Below are positions 8,591 to 18,149 of a DNA stretch of 33,203 bases, piece after piece. The position numbers and the translations under genes are program-made. The DNA is from Tissierellia bacterium (GTDB taxonomy: Bacteria > Bacillota > Clostridia > Tissierellales > Sedimentibacteraceae), in assembly GCA_012519555.1 (NCBI GenBank), contig JAAYPY010000081.1:1-33203 (forward strand), in the 5' to 3' direction. Positions within the stretch are counted from its first letter, which is position 1. Each line of letters opens with the position of its first letter. The notes beneath the pieces are model-generated. The model saw nothing but the letters and a program-made list of their open reading frames with translations, did not search any database and was not told the origin of the DNA.

Positions 8591-8630
8591 TATTTTTTTG
8601 CATTGCCAAATATATTTTTGCATTTCCAAA
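8591..8630 (-). promoter_or_regulatory. Two 20-bp tandem repeats next to the -35 box, likely IclR operators
   Basis: Plus-strand copies at 8591-8610 and 8611-8630 match at 18 of 20 positions (TATTTTTTTGCATTGCCAAA-type). They begin directly at the edge of the -35 box. Across the junction an imperfect dyad TGCnAAA-N5-TTTnGCA can be read. Position and two-turn spacing suit a regulator bound on one DNA face, activating or repressing. Binding by the adjacent IclR protein is inferred. Confidence 0.65.
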
Positions 8631-8658
8631 CTGTAATCGGTAACTTCTAAGTAATTTA

Positions 8659-11600
8659 CTAATTTACCGGAACCGCTTTACCCATTGAGAACAGGTATAA
8701 ACAACATTCCTTAACCTTTAAACCGGTTAATTTTTCTACTGCTTCCTTGTATAAGAGTATCTGATCACGGTATTCTTCTTTTAGTTTTTTGATTTGAGCG
8801 CTAACATTGTTTCTTTCATCTATTTTATCGGTTTTGTAATCAACAATTACTGCCTCTCCATCCTCTATAAAATAGCAGTCTATAATTCCCTGCACTAAAA
8901 TTAAATCTTCTTCATTAAGTCTTTCCAATACATGGCTGGCTTTCTTCCTTAATACAAAAGGAACTTCCCTGTAAACAGATTTTGAATTGACAATTCTCCT
9001 TCCTATGCTGCTATTAAAGAATTCTTCGATTTTTTTTGCATATGAGCCGATTAGTATTTCTGCTTCAGCTTCTGTAAGAAGTTTCTTCTCTTCCATTTCT
9101 TTTATGGAGTTTATTATGCCTGTCTTTTTTAAATCCCCCTTCAAATCGAGGTATTCCATTACACAGTGAAGAATAGTTCCTATTTCCGCTCCTGTGATAT
9201 CTTTATCCAATACAAACCTTTCATCACTTTCATTATATTTAAATATATCAACCAAGCTTGGAATATGATATCTTAATTTTGTAAAATCTTTATTCTCCAA
9301 GTTCTTAAGTTCTGTTACAGATAGCTTCGCAGGCACGTTTACGGAAGTCAAGTAAGGATACTTAAAGCTTAAGCGTCTTCCTATCTCATCGTAATGAGGA
9401 CTGTTCTCCTTGTTTTTAAAATCCTTCATTGCTGCAATTTTGCTTTTTCTAACATTTATTTCTTCTTTAGCATTTAAGCTTAAGTCATACCGTGTAATCA
9501 CATTTAAATTCCAGTTTTTCCATTGTCCGCCTTGTATTATTTCATTAAATTTATCAAAATTTATCTTGTCAAACAAGCAACTGCAAATCCAATCCAAATA
9601 TGAAAATCCCTTATAGACTGCATATTTAGAATGACCTCTTCTCCAATTGCCATGCTTTTTTTCTAAATTTCTTACTGTTCCAACCATTATCAACCTGTCT
9701 ATGGCTCTTGTCATGGCAACATACAAAACTCTCATTTCTTCAGAAATATTCTCTTTTTTAATTTTCATCTTTATTGCAGTTCGTGCTAATGTTTCTTTTT
9801 CTGTTCTTTCAATAATATTTACATACTTAGGAGCAAGGCCGTAATCTTTGTGCATCAGTATTTTGTTTTTTGTATCCTGTAAATTAAACTGCTTGTTTAA
9901 TCCGCAAAGAATTACTACGGGAAATTCCAAGCCCTTGGACTTATGAATCGACATAAGCCTCACCACATTGTCTTTTTCTCCCAATGTTTTAGCTTGTCCT
10001 CTGTCCTCGGAGCCCTTAGCAAGCTTTTCCACATATCTCAAAAACTTAAACAAACCTCTCATGGATGTTTTTTCGTAATCATAAGCCAAATCAGCTAACA
10101 TTCTCAAATTTGCCTGCCTGATTTTTCCGTTTGGAAGTGCTCCGGCAAAATTGTAATAATTGGTTTCCGTTAATATATCCCATATTAGATCATTAAGGTG
10201 CATATACCTGCTTCTGTAAGACCAATCATAAATTTTTTCCGTGAAGGTTTTTAACTTATAAACTAGTTCAGCAGGCTCTTCATCTTCCTTTGCCAAGTAT
10301 ATATATTTATTCAAAGAATCTATGAAGTGTTTTTCCTTAGGATATTTCAGCCTTATTTCCAATAATTCCTCAGTTGTAAAATTACCTATGGGAGATCTCA
10401 TAACACTTAAAAGCGGTATATCCTGCCTAATGTTGTCAATCAGTTTAAGTAAACTTATTACAATTTTTACCTCTAAGGTTTCATAGAATCCCTTTCCTCC
10501 ATCATAATAAAAAGGAATATCTACTTTGTTAAACCTTTCTTCAAATATACCTGCCCAATTTGTAACAGATCTTAACAGAATTACAATATCCTTGTATTCT
10601 GTTTTCCTGCCCTCTGTCTTTCCGGGGATAAATATTTCTTCCTTTATTAATTCCTTTATTCTCCTTGCAGCAAATAAAGCCTCTAATTCCGCTGTTTCCA
10701 TTGATTCGATTTCCAGCTCTATTTCACCTTTTATATCTTCATCCTTATTCTCCTTATCCTTATTTTCATCCCGGGTTTCTTGAGAAGTATTTTTATGAAT
10801 TATATTCAGCTCGACCGGAGCGGAATCGGGAAACTCGCTTCCTGCATTTAAAGCTGTTTTCTCATTGTAGTCAATTTCACCCAATTCCTTTGTCATGATA
10901 TTTTTAAACACAAAATTAACAGCATCTAAAATTTCAACTCTGCTTCTGAAGTTCTTGTTCAAATCAATTGTTCTGTTTATTACTTTTTCAGTTATTTCCT
11001 CGCTGTCTGCCGCAAAGGAGGCATACTTGGAATTAAATATGCTGGGGTCAGCCAATCTGAATCGGTATATGCTCTGTTTAACATCACCTACCATAAACAA
11101 ATTGTTCTCTCTCTTGATTTGATTTATGATTGCTTCCTGTAAACTGTTAGAATCCTGATATTCATCAATGAAAATATAATTATATTTCTTCCTGTAGTAT
11201 AAGGCTGTATCGGAGCTTCTTAATATATTTAATGCAAAATGCTCTAAATCATTGAAATCAACAATGGAGTTTTCTTTCTTTTTTTCTTTATAATATTTAT
11301 CTGTTTTTATTATCAACTCACGCAAGGAATCCATAGCGCTATGCATTTCTTTAATTTCCAATGCATATTTGTCGTAATCCAAATCATAGGGAAGCTCATT
11401 CTTTATTGAAACGATAATTGATTTGTATTTGGCCCTCATGCTCTGATTATTTTTTGAGCCGCTCACTTCAATTTGCTTTTCAATATCCACATCCGGATTA
11501 TCCTTTTCTTTAAAAGATGGAGCTTTAGGTGCCTTAAACTCCTTTAGAGCTCTCATAAATTCTTTCACATCAGAATTAAGAAGAGCTGTTAAGTTTTCAA

Positions 11601-12363
11601 CCAAGTCCATATCCTTCTTTAATGTATCCAAATAAAGAGCAGGTCCATGAGGTTCATTGCATATTTCAACCGCTGTGTTGATATAATCCTTAGCACCATC
11701 CAACAATAACATAATATAGCTTTTTATTTCTTCAAGCCAATTTGAATTTTGAAGCTGGTCTCCTCTTATGTTCAGCTTTTCGACATTTTCCCAAAGCCAT
11801 GCAAAAGGGTCTGGGAAACTTAAAATAAATCTGTATAAAGATTGAATTATTTGACTGAGTTCCTCATCTCCTCTGTTTCCGGTAAATCCCTCAACCAACT
11901 TTCTGAAATTTTCCTTATTATTGATTTTCTCATATTCTTCTTCTAATACTTCGTCAACCGCTTCCTGCAATAGTATGCTTAATTCACTTTGGTCACCGAC
12001 TCTGAAATTAGGATCCACATCAGCTAAATGGAAGTTTTTCTTTACAATATCCATGCAGAAGGAGTCAATTGTAGTAATCATTGCCCGGTTTAATAGGGTT
12101 AATTGTTTTCTTAAATGCTTTATATCTCCTTCCTTGCTTTGGACTGCTTTCATCAATGATTTTTGAATTTTCTGCTTCATCCCTGCCGCTGCTGCCTTGG
12201 TAAATGTAACAACCAAAAACTTATCTATATCTTCACCGTTTTTAATCAGAGTAATTATTCTCTCAACCATAACAGCAGTTTTCCCTGAGCCGGCTGCAGC
12301 AGAAACCAAGATGTTGGAATTTCTTAGCTCAATTATTCGATTCTGTTCTTTAGTCCAATTCAT
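8659..12363 (-). CDS. addA: ATP-dependent helicase/nuclease subunit A
   Basis: UvrD-like (SF1A) helicase with a C-terminal nuclease, 1234 residues, typical for AddA. With AddB it unwinds and resects double-strand breaks for RecA-dependent repair. Motifs in order: Walker A SAAAGSGKT (21-29), motif Ia VTFTKAAAAGMKQKI, motif II IFIDEYQDS, motif III VGDVKQSIYRFR, motif IV LNKNFRSR, motif V VRLMSIHKSKGLEFPVVIL and motif VI RVLYVAMTRAIDRL. A RecB-type nuclease at the C-terminus has IVDYKTDKI. The ATG overlaps the addB stop as ATGA, so the subunits are made together. No clear T-run terminator is seen before the iclR promoter region downstream. Confidence 0.97.
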   Translation of the reverse strand: MNWTKEQNRIIELRNSNILVSAAAGSGKTAVMVERIITLIKNGEDIDKFLVVTFTKAAAAGMKQKIQKSLMKAVQSKEGDIKHLRKQLTLLNRAMITTIDSFCMDIVKKNFHLADVDPNFRVGDQSELSILLQEAVDEVLEEEYEKINNKENFRKLVEGFTGNRGDEELSQIIQSLYRFILSFPDPFAWLWENVEKLNIRGDQLQNSNWLEEIKSYIMLLLDGAKDYINTAVEICNEPHGPALYLDTLKKDMDLVENLTALLNSDVKEFMRALKEFKAPKAPSFKEKDNPDVDIEKQIEVSGSKNNQSMRAKYKSIIVSIKNELPYDLDYDKYALEIKEMHSAMDSLRELIIKTDKYYKEKKKENSIVDFNDLEHFALNILRSSDTALYYRKKYNYIFIDEYQDSNSLQEAIINQIKRENNLFMVGDVKQSIYRFRLADPSIFNSKYASFAADSEEITEKVINRTIDLNKNFRSRVEILDAVNFVFKNIMTKELGEIDYNEKTALNAGSEFPDSAPVELNIIHKNTSQETRDENKDKENKDEDIKGEIELEIESMETAELEALFAARRIKELIKEEIFIPGKTEGRKTEYKDIVILLRSVTNWAGIFEERFNKVDIPFYYDGGKGFYETLEVKIVISLLKLIDNIRQDIPLLSVMRSPIGNFTTEELLEIRLKYPKEKHFIDSLNKYIYLAKEDEEPAELVYKLKTFTEKIYDWSYRSRYMHLNDLIWDILTETNYYNFAGALPNGKIRQANLRMLADLAYDYEKTSMRGLFKFLRYVEKLAKGSEDRGQAKTLGEKDNVVRLMSIHKSKGLEFPVVILCGLNKQFNLQDTKNKILMHKDYGLAPKYVNIIERTEKETLARTAIKMKIKKENISEEMRVLYVAMTRAIDRLIMVGTVRNLEKKHGNWRRGHSKYAVYKGFSYLDWICSCLFDKINFDKFNEIIQGGQWKNWNLNVITRYDLSLNAKEEINVRKSKIAAMKDFKNKENSPHYDEIGRRLSFKYPYLTSVNVPAKLSVTELKNLENKDFTKLRYHIPSLVDIFKYNESDERFVLDKDITGAEIGTILHCVMEYLDLKGDLKKTGIINSIKEMEEKKLLTEAEAEILIGSYAKKIEEFFNSSIGRRIVNSKSVYREVPFVLRKKASHVLERLNEEDLILVQGIIDCYFIEDGEAVIVDYKTDKIDERNNVSAQIKKLKEEYRDQILLYKEAVEKLTGLKVKECCLYLFSMGKAVPVN

Positions 12364-15300
12364 TTTGCCCCTCCTTCTTCTTCCGCTGCTCTATAATTTA
12401 CTTGTGTCCCTTCAAAATCAGAATAGTTTTTACTGATTGTTCTGAAGCTGTTTCCCAAGGAGCTGTCAAACTGGCAAATACTTATATATTCACAATAGGT
12501 GCAGGGGATTTTACCGTCAGATTTTTTGTAAGGCTCAATATTTATATTTCCTTCCAAAATACTTTTTGTCATATCTGCACATTTCTTATAAACCATATCC
12601 ATTAATTCATTAAATGCTTCTTCACTTAAGGCCTTGGTTCTGCCTTCGTAAAATTCTCCGTCCTTTTTAATTGCCGCAGGTATGATGCTTGAAGTAGAGC
12701 CAATGTTTTTATCCATAAACTTAATCACTTCTTTATCCTTTAAAACATAGCCCTTGAGCTTTAATTTTTTGAATATTTCTTCCTCCGGCTCTTTTCCCGT
12801 GTTTTCATCCTTATATACCGGGTCATTTATATAATAATAAAACACGCCGCCTATATGAGGTTTTTTGCCGAACAATTCTTCTCCCTTGTCAATTAATGCT
12901 TTTAAATACACAATCAATTGTACCTGTATGCCTTCTTTGGCATCGTCTAAGTCAATATCATTAGGAGAAGATTTATAATCAATAATACTGATATATAACT
13001 TATCATTATTTTCAAAGACATCCACCCTGTCTATTTTTCCCCTGAGTTTAAATACTTCCTTAATATTATCTGTTTCTACCGGTATTTCGATGGGCGGTAA
13101 ATAAACACCTTTTTGTGCCTTTTCGTCTTTAATATCCACCAAATCAATTTGCAGCTCCGTATACTTAGGTCTGAAGTCACTTGAATTTAATTGTCTTACG
13201 ATAGTCCAACATGTTCTTTTCATGACTCTTTTTATTTTTTCCTTCATATACTTGTTTCTGTAATTCGCTTCAATAGCTGTTACTTTATCTGACTGCTCCG
13301 ATAAAATTTCATGGGTTATTTTAGAAGCTTCTTCTTCTGCCGTATCCCTGTCAATTACACTGATATCCTTGTATTCTTTATTTATTTTATTTATAAATTT
13401 CTCTACCACCGAGTGATAGATATTGCCTAAATCATAAAACTCTATTTTCTGAATAGCTCTTTCCCTTGGTTTTAACACATTTTCCATAAAATATTTAAAC
13501 TGGCATTCAGCATAGCTTTCAAGTTTTGAAACCGTCATTGTCATATTGTTTTCATAGATACTTTTCACAATATCAGGCTCCAAAGTATTCATTTGATTAT
13601 TATATTTTAAAGCTTTATTGATAATATGAAAATTTTCTTTGTCTTCTTTTTCATACCATGAGTAAACATCCTTCCAAAGGTTATCTATTTCATAGCCATC
13701 TATATAATTTCTCATGTTTTCCACAAAGTAATCATAGGTTCCACTGTAATTTGAAACAAATTCTAATTCATCTTCAATACTTAGCTCCGAACTTTCCTTT
13801 ACCTTGATGAAAATTTTCTTCAATATGTCAATATATAAGGATGGCTGTAAGCTTTCCCCTGTTGCCAAGCTTAAGGGATAACTTATGGATAATCTATGGG
13901 AAGGGCTTGAAAACAGCTTGTAAAGCATGTGCTTTTCTTTAAAGGTGTCATAATCCGCACCTTTTGTCAGCTTAATATCATTTTTTAGAAGAAGCTCTCT
14001 TTCTTCGTTTAAAAGCAAACCCTTCTCTGTATTTTTTGCATCCAAGTTACTGTCATTTGCCCCTATTATAAACAAGGCTTTAGGTTTTGTAACAGCAATT
14101 CTGTCAATTTCCCCCACTTCAACCTTGTCTATGGCAGGCGGAATTATGCTTACCTCGACTTGTCCAAAACCTGCTTCCAGCATTTTTCTATATTCTTTGA
14201 TTGAAATCTCCATGTCTTGTCCAACTAATAAAAGCTGTTCAAAAATTTCCATAATATAGTTCCAGCACTGAGAATATTCACTTGCTTCCTCATATTTGTG
14301 CATGAAATTAAATCCTTTGACGGCCTTCTCCATCTTTTCTTTTACCTTGTGCTTATTTAAGTATTTAAATATCAGCTTTGTAATTTCATTGACAGTTTTA
14401 AATTTATTGATTTCTTTTCTTTCAGCTTCAAAATCATCGGCAAATAATTTCCTGTATTCTTCCATGTCGTACTTATCAGACTCAGCTTTTATATCCTCAT
14501 CCTTAACGAAGGGTTTGAACTCTTTAAACCACTTTTCTCCTTCTATGCCGTACTGCAGGGCATAGTTTTCCAAGCTATGGACTTGGCTTATATTTAAAGG
14601 AGAAAAACCTGTTTTCAAATATTCAAAAACATTGTCATATTTAAATCGCCAAATAAACATGTCAAGAATAGAAAGTATGTACTTGGTTAAGGGATTATTT
14701 AAAATATCTCTTTTAACATCCAAGAAGTATGGTATCTCATATTGGGCAAAAATTCTTTTAACATTTGTTTCATAGGTGTCCATACTTCCCACAGCAACCT
14801 TTATATCCCTCCATCTATAACCCTTGTCCCGAATCAAAGATATTATTTTAGCGGCTGTTCTCTGAGTTTCCGTGTATGGATTCAAAGAAGAGTATATAGA
14901 AATATTATCTGTATCATTATCATATTCTTCCGCATTTAAGGAAAATATGTTTTTTTCAATTATTTTTATTTCCGGTGAAGAAGACTTGTTTTGTTTCAAA
15001 GATAATACTTCTATATCTGCAGCTAAGTTTTTTAGGTTAAGATATGTATCATATAAAATTTTAAATGCTTCAAAGTCATCTTTATCTTTTAGTTCAGCAA
15101 AATATGTAGAGTCAATGTTTAAAGAAAGAGTTACAGATTTAGAAAAATCACAAAGTGCTTTAATCAAGCTAAGCCTTTGACGATTAAAGCTTTCAAATCC
15201 ATCAATCCATATTTTTGAATTCCTGATGTATGCTGACTCCTTAATCAAAGAAATAAAAAGGTTGGTTTTATCTTCTTCATCAAAATGTTTGCCTTCAGTT

Positions 15301-15800
15301 CTTTTATTAAACTCAGAATAAATCAATTCAATATCAGAAATTTTACGCATTAGAAGCTCATCTTCCACATCTGATGCTGCTTTTATCAGGGATTGGCTGT
15401 CAACTAAATTTTGTTTGAATTCAGAAATTAATTCTTCAAATTCTTTCAAAAACCCGCTTTGCATGTAAGAATTAGCGAAAATTTTAAGTTTGTCCCTATT
15501 TTGTTCAAATATCTGCTTAAGAAGCATGATTTTACCAAAAACACTTATGTCCTGTACCTTCAATCCGCCCACTTCTTCCAACACTTTGTTCTCAAGCCTT
15601 TTAAAGCTTAAAATTTCCACATTCATAATACCCTGCAGCTCAAACTTTTGTATGATATCGCTTTCAGCTTGATATGTCATAAGCTCAGGCACTATTAATA
15701 TTAAATTGTCTTTTGTTTCATTGGATAATGATATAATTTCATCATAAATATAAGTTGATTTCCCGGTGTTTGCTCTACCTGCAATTATTCTTAAACTCAT
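12360..15800 (-). CDS. addB: ATP-dependent nuclease subunit B
   Basis: Second subunit of the AddAB helicase-nuclease, 1146 residues. A Walker A GRANTGKS opens the protein (about 7-14), followed by a helicase-like core without full motor motifs, as usual for AddB. The C-terminal RecB-type nuclease has ISIIDYKSSPND. Four cysteines of the 4Fe-4S cluster are present: one in SYAECQFKYFM and three in CTYCEYISIC (Cys1100, 1103, 1109; CxxC-x5-C). I chose ATG 15800 because AAGGTGG lies 5 nt before it; the GTG three codons upstream lies within that site. First gene of the addB-addA operon, with its own promoter at 15872-15900. Confidence 0.96.
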   Translation of the reverse strand: MSLRIIAGRANTGKSTYIYDEIISLSNETKDNLILIVPELMTYQAESDIIQKFELQGIMNVEILSFKRLENKVLEEVGGLKVQDISVFGKIMLLKQIFEQNRDKLKIFANSYMQSGFLKEFEELISEFKQNLVDSQSLIKAASDVEDELLMRKISDIELIYSEFNKRTEGKHFDEEDKTNLFISLIKESAYIRNSKIWIDGFESFNRQRLSLIKALCDFSKSVTLSLNIDSTYFAELKDKDDFEAFKILYDTYLNLKNLAADIEVLSLKQNKSSSPEIKIIEKNIFSLNAEEYDNDTDNISIYSSLNPYTETQRTAAKIISLIRDKGYRWRDIKVAVGSMDTYETNVKRIFAQYEIPYFLDVKRDILNNPLTKYILSILDMFIWRFKYDNVFEYLKTGFSPLNISQVHSLENYALQYGIEGEKWFKEFKPFVKDEDIKAESDKYDMEEYRKLFADDFEAERKEINKFKTVNEITKLIFKYLNKHKVKEKMEKAVKGFNFMHKYEEASEYSQCWNYIMEIFEQLLLVGQDMEISIKEYRKMLEAGFGQVEVSIIPPAIDKVEVGEIDRIAVTKPKALFIIGANDSNLDAKNTEKGLLLNEERELLLKNDIKLTKGADYDTFKEKHMLYKLFSSPSHRLSISYPLSLATGESLQPSLYIDILKKIFIKVKESSELSIEDELEFVSNYSGTYDYFVENMRNYIDGYEIDNLWKDVYSWYEKEDKENFHIINKALKYNNQMNTLEPDIVKSIYENNMTMTVSKLESYAECQFKYFMENVLKPRERAIQKIEFYDLGNIYHSVVEKFINKINKEYKDISVIDRDTAEEEASKITHEILSEQSDKVTAIEANYRNKYMKEKIKRVMKRTCWTIVRQLNSSDFRPKYTELQIDLVDIKDEKAQKGVYLPPIEIPVETDNIKEVFKLRGKIDRVDVFENNDKLYISIIDYKSSPNDIDLDDAKEGIQVQLIVYLKALIDKGEELFGKKPHIGGVFYYYINDPVYKDENTGKEPEEEIFKKLKLKGYVLKDKEVIKFMDKNIGSTSSIIPAAIKKDGEFYEGRTKALSEEAFNELMDMVYKKCADMTKSILEGNINIEPYKKSDGKIPCTYCEYISICQFDSSLGNSFRTISKNYSDFEGTQVNYRAAEEEGGAK

Positions 15801-15871
15801 GTATACCACCTTCGTGCATTTTCAATTATTCCTGACAAAAAATAAAGCTTTGTTCTGAATTAATTAACTAA

Positions 15872-15900
15872 ATTATACAGGAAAGCTTCTTCTATTGCAA
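15872..15900 (-). promoter_or_regulatory. Promoter of addBA
   Basis: Minus strand: -35 TTGCAA (15895-15900), 17-bp spacer and a consensus -10 TATAAT (15872-15877), about 70 bp before the addB start. Confidence 0.7.
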
Positions 15901-16022
15901 TACACTTGTTATTATCACATACAGTATAAAAAAAAGATAAGAAACACAGGATGCCTGCAATTTTATTATTCTTATGAAACTTTAAGTTTTTAAAACATAT
16001 TATAATTCAGGAGGGTTGTAAT

Positions 16023-16697
16023 ATGAATAATTATTGCTATAAAGCAGAAATAAGTATGCATGAATACAAAAAAACATTCAGTTATAACAACACAGAAATG
16101 TTGATGCTGACAATTATATATCCGCAAATCAGTTTGAATAACTCCCAATCCGAATATAAAATAAATTCTCAAATTAATATGGAAGTCAGTAATTATAAAA
16201 GATACGCTAAGTACTTATTTAAACAGGCAATTAAAACATACACCCGGTCTTTAAACAATGGTTATCCATTTTTAGGCTATGAAGCTTATTTGGAGTATTT
16301 CATAACTTATAATGAAAACTGTTTTTTGAACTTATATTTCGATAAGTATGAATTTACGGGAGGAGCACACGGCAGCACCGTAAGAGCATCTGACACTTGG
16401 GAATTATGCTGCGCTACTCATCTGCCCCTCAGCAGCTTTTTCAAGCCGGGTACAGACTACAAGCGTCTTTTAATCGATGAAATATTAAGTCAGGCAGAAG
16501 TGATACAAGGTAGACAAAATATTTATTTTGAAGATTATAAAGCATTGATTATTAAAAATTTTGATGAGGACAGTTTTTATCTATCAAGAGAAGGAATAAC
16601 AATTTATTATCAGCAATATGAAATTGCCCCTTACTCTACAGGCATAGTGGAATTCACCATCCCTTATTCTAAAATAGGGTGGAGACCGAATTGTTAA
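16023..16697 (+). CDS. DUF3298 domain-containing protein
   Basis: Protein of 224 residues with the DUF3298 (RsiV C-terminal-like) fold signature: a central YEFTGGAHGSTV, then PLSSFFKPGTDYK, and near the end YYQQYEIAPYSTGIVEFTIPY. In RsiV-type proteins this part binds an extracellular ligand such as lysozyme. Here no signal peptide, membrane segment or anti-sigma domain is visible; the first residues are hydrophilic, so the product looks cytoplasmic. A GGAGGG site lies 7 nt before the ATG. It stands alone, divergent from addB and convergent with nnrD across a palindromic element. The function is unknown. Confidence 0.85.
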   Translation: MNNYCYKAEISMHEYKKTFSYNNTEMLMLTIIYPQISLNNSQSEYKINSQINMEVSNYKRYAKYLFKQAIKTYTRSLNNGYPFLGYEAYLEYFITYNENCFLNLYFDKYEFTGGAHGSTVRASDTWELCCATHLPLSSFFKPGTDYKRLLIDEILSQAEVIQGRQNIYFEDYKALIIKNFDEDSFYLSREGITIYYQQYEIAPYSTGIVEFTIPYSKIGWRPNC

Positions 16698-16725
16698 TGA
16701 TGCCCTGCTACATTAAATAAGGTAT

Positions 16726-16785
16726 GGGGACACACTTTCAAAGTCGAGTGACCCTATGTAGGGTAGCTTTTGAAGAAATGTCCCC
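16726..16785. repeat. Palindromic REP-like element between DUF3298 gene and nnrD
   Basis: Outer arms GGGGACA (16726-16732) and TGTCCCC (16779-16785), a middle TTCAAA/TTTGAA pair, and a perfect inner hairpin ACCCTA/TAGGGT (16751-16764). Same plan as the element at 3706-3762. It lies between convergent genes and could end transcription from both sides, though it has no T-run. Confidence 0.7.
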
Positions 16786-16790
16786 AAATT

Positions 16791-17729
16791 TTAATTTGCA
16801 GTTAAACTCTTTATAGCATATGGTATACAATTGACAAGGTCTCCAGCCTTCAGCGAATTCTCCCCAATTGTCTGAACTCCTAAATCACCGGCTGCTCCAT
16901 GTAAGTAGACTGCTGTTTTCAAGGCATTTTTAATCTCAATGCCTTGTCCGATTAAGGATGCAATTGCTCCCGTCAATACATCTCCGCTGCCTGCTGTTGC
17001 CATGCCTGGATTCCCAGTAGTATTAATGAAGACATGTCCATCGGGACATGCGATAATGGTTCTAGCACCTTTTAGCACTAAATACACATTATTTTCCTTA
17101 GAAAAATTCATAGATTTTTTAATTATATCTGTTTTAATAAAATCTATATCTTTATTAAGTAATTTAGCCATTTCTCCGTAATGAGGAGTTAAAACTATCG
17201 TCTCTGAATGAACTCTTAAATTGTTTAAATTATTTAAATTCAGCCTATTAATACCTTCCGCATCTATAATCAAGGGTTGCGTGCAGTTTTTCAATAGATA
17301 GTTTAATATGGCAGTGTAATAATTTATGTTTGTACAGCCGGAGCCTGTTGCCACCACATCTGAATAATCAACAATTTCTTTTTGCAGCTTTTCAAATAAA
17401 CTGTCATTAACATCGTATGTACATGTTATAGCTTCCAATGACATAGATTCAACAACCGTATAAATATCATCAGGTATAAATGCTTTAACCAGTCCGCTGC
17501 CACACCTGAGTGCCGCATTAAGATTTAATACACAAGCTCCTGCCATACCCTTCGAGCCGGATACAAATCCAACTTTACCGTAGGTTCCCTTATGTGAATT
17601 TCTGCTTCGTTTTATTAAGATGTTTTTAACATCATTAAATCCCGTTAAATAGACACTCTCATAAAGCTCTGAAACTTCAACTTCTTCTTCGATTCCTAAG
17701 ATATAGCCGTCTAAATCTTTTAAACTCAT
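16791..17729 (-). CDS. nnrD: ADP-dependent NAD(P)H-hydrate dehydratase
   Basis: Repair enzyme (YjeF C-terminal/carbohydrate-kinase family) that dehydrates damaged NADHX/NADPHX back to NAD(P)H. The 312-residue protein has SHKGTYGKVGFVSGSKGMAG (Gly-rich region), AALRCGSGLVKAF, LTPHYGEMAKLL, LVLKGARTII and the catalytic-site NTTGNPGMATAGSGDVLTG with the Asp base. The epimerase domain (NnrE/YjeF_N) is absent. I chose ATG 17729, after AGGTG and AAGGA: a strong promoter lies immediately upstream, inside the longer possible frame, so the extra 43 residues are not expected to be translated. The N-terminal 50 residues are poorly conserved. Confidence 0.9.
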   Translation of the reverse strand: MSLKDLDGYILGIEEEVEVSELYESVYLTGFNDVKNILIKRSRNSHKGTYGKVGFVSGSKGMAGACVLNLNAALRCGSGLVKAFIPDDIYTVVESMSLEAITCTYDVNDSLFEKLQKEIVDYSDVVATGSGCTNINYYTAILNYLLKNCTQPLIIDAEGINRLNLNNLNNLRVHSETIVLTPHYGEMAKLLNKDIDFIKTDIIKKSMNFSKENNVYLVLKGARTIIACPDGHVFINTTGNPGMATAGSGDVLTGAIASLIGQGIEIKNALKTAVYLHGAAGDLGVQTIGENSLKAGDLVNCIPYAIKSLTAN

Positions 17730-17759
17730 ATCCTTCACCTGTTTTCTGTGTTTACCTTT

Positions 17760-17788
17760 ATTATATATCTTTATGGTAAAATCTTCAA
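17760..17788 (-). promoter_or_regulatory. Promoter of nnrD
   Basis: Minus strand: -35 TTGAAG (17783-17788), 17-bp spacer and consensus -10 TATAAT (17760-17765), about 30 bp before the chosen ATG. It decides the start of nnrD. Confidence 0.7.
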
Positions 17789-17943
17789 TATAAGTATCAC
17801 TCTTTTGATTGTTTTTTCGCTGACTCGTTTGTATCAATTGATTTGCTGTATACAACATCTTTGAAATGAGGATTCTAAGATAAAATTACATAACACATTA
17901 AGCAGAGTAACAAGGTATTCATTCCAAAGAATATTTTTTACTG

Positions 17944-17973
17944 TTGACATTTTGACATAATCAGCTATATACT
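17944..17973 (+). promoter_or_regulatory. Promoter of the SAM riboswitch/metH operon
   Basis: Consensus -35 TTGACA (17944-17949), 18-bp spacer and -10 TATACT (17968-17973). Transcription would start near 17980, just before the riboswitch. Confidence 0.65.
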
Positions 17974-17991
17974 ATGGTTTAATCTTAAATA

Positions 17992-18126
17992 TATTCATCA
18001 AAAGCGGCGGAGGGATCTGGCCCAATGAAGTCCGGCAACCAATCGAAGGATGTGGTGCAAATTTCAGCGGTATTAACCGGCAGATGAGATAAGATAATGT
18101 CTTCCAATGGCGGGGACGTTTTTTTA
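17992..18126 (+). ncRNA. SAM-I (S-box) riboswitch with intrinsic terminator
   Basis: The aptamer (17992-18091) shows the S-box core: GGAGGGATCTGGCCC, AATGAAGTCCGGCAACC, GGTGCAAATTTC with AGCGG, then CAGATGAGATAAG. The P1 strands TATTCATC (17992-17999) and GATGAGATA (18083-18091) close it. A terminator follows: stem AATGTCTTC/GGGGACGTT (18096-18104 and 18112-18120), then a T-run to 18125. High SAM should favour termination and shut off the methionine synthase operon that starts 24 bp on. Confidence 0.93.
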
Positions 18127-18149
18127 TCTGTAACAATGGAGTGTTATAA

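Noticed and set aside
8534..8629. Longer IclR reading frame with a hydrophobic N-terminal stretch
   Set aside because: The extension covers the promoter and operator repeats and has no ribosome site; the TTG at 8533 has AGGGG at good spacing and gives the normal family length.
8638..8669. Possible terminator after addA (CGGTAA...TTACCG)
   Set aside because: The stem is short and AT-rich, with a long loop and no T-run; not convincing.
16001..16006. TATAAT just before the DUF3298 gene as its -10 box
   Set aside because: Transcription would start inside the ribosome site, and no -35 box is at the right distance.
17730..17858. N-terminal extension of nnrD starting with MLYTANQ, which faintly recalls the start of the NnrE epimerase domain
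   Set aside because: A strong promoter (TTGAAG-N17-TATAAT, 17760-17788) lies inside this stretch, there is no ribosome site before the upstream ATG, and AGGTG/AAGGA precedes the ATG at 17729.
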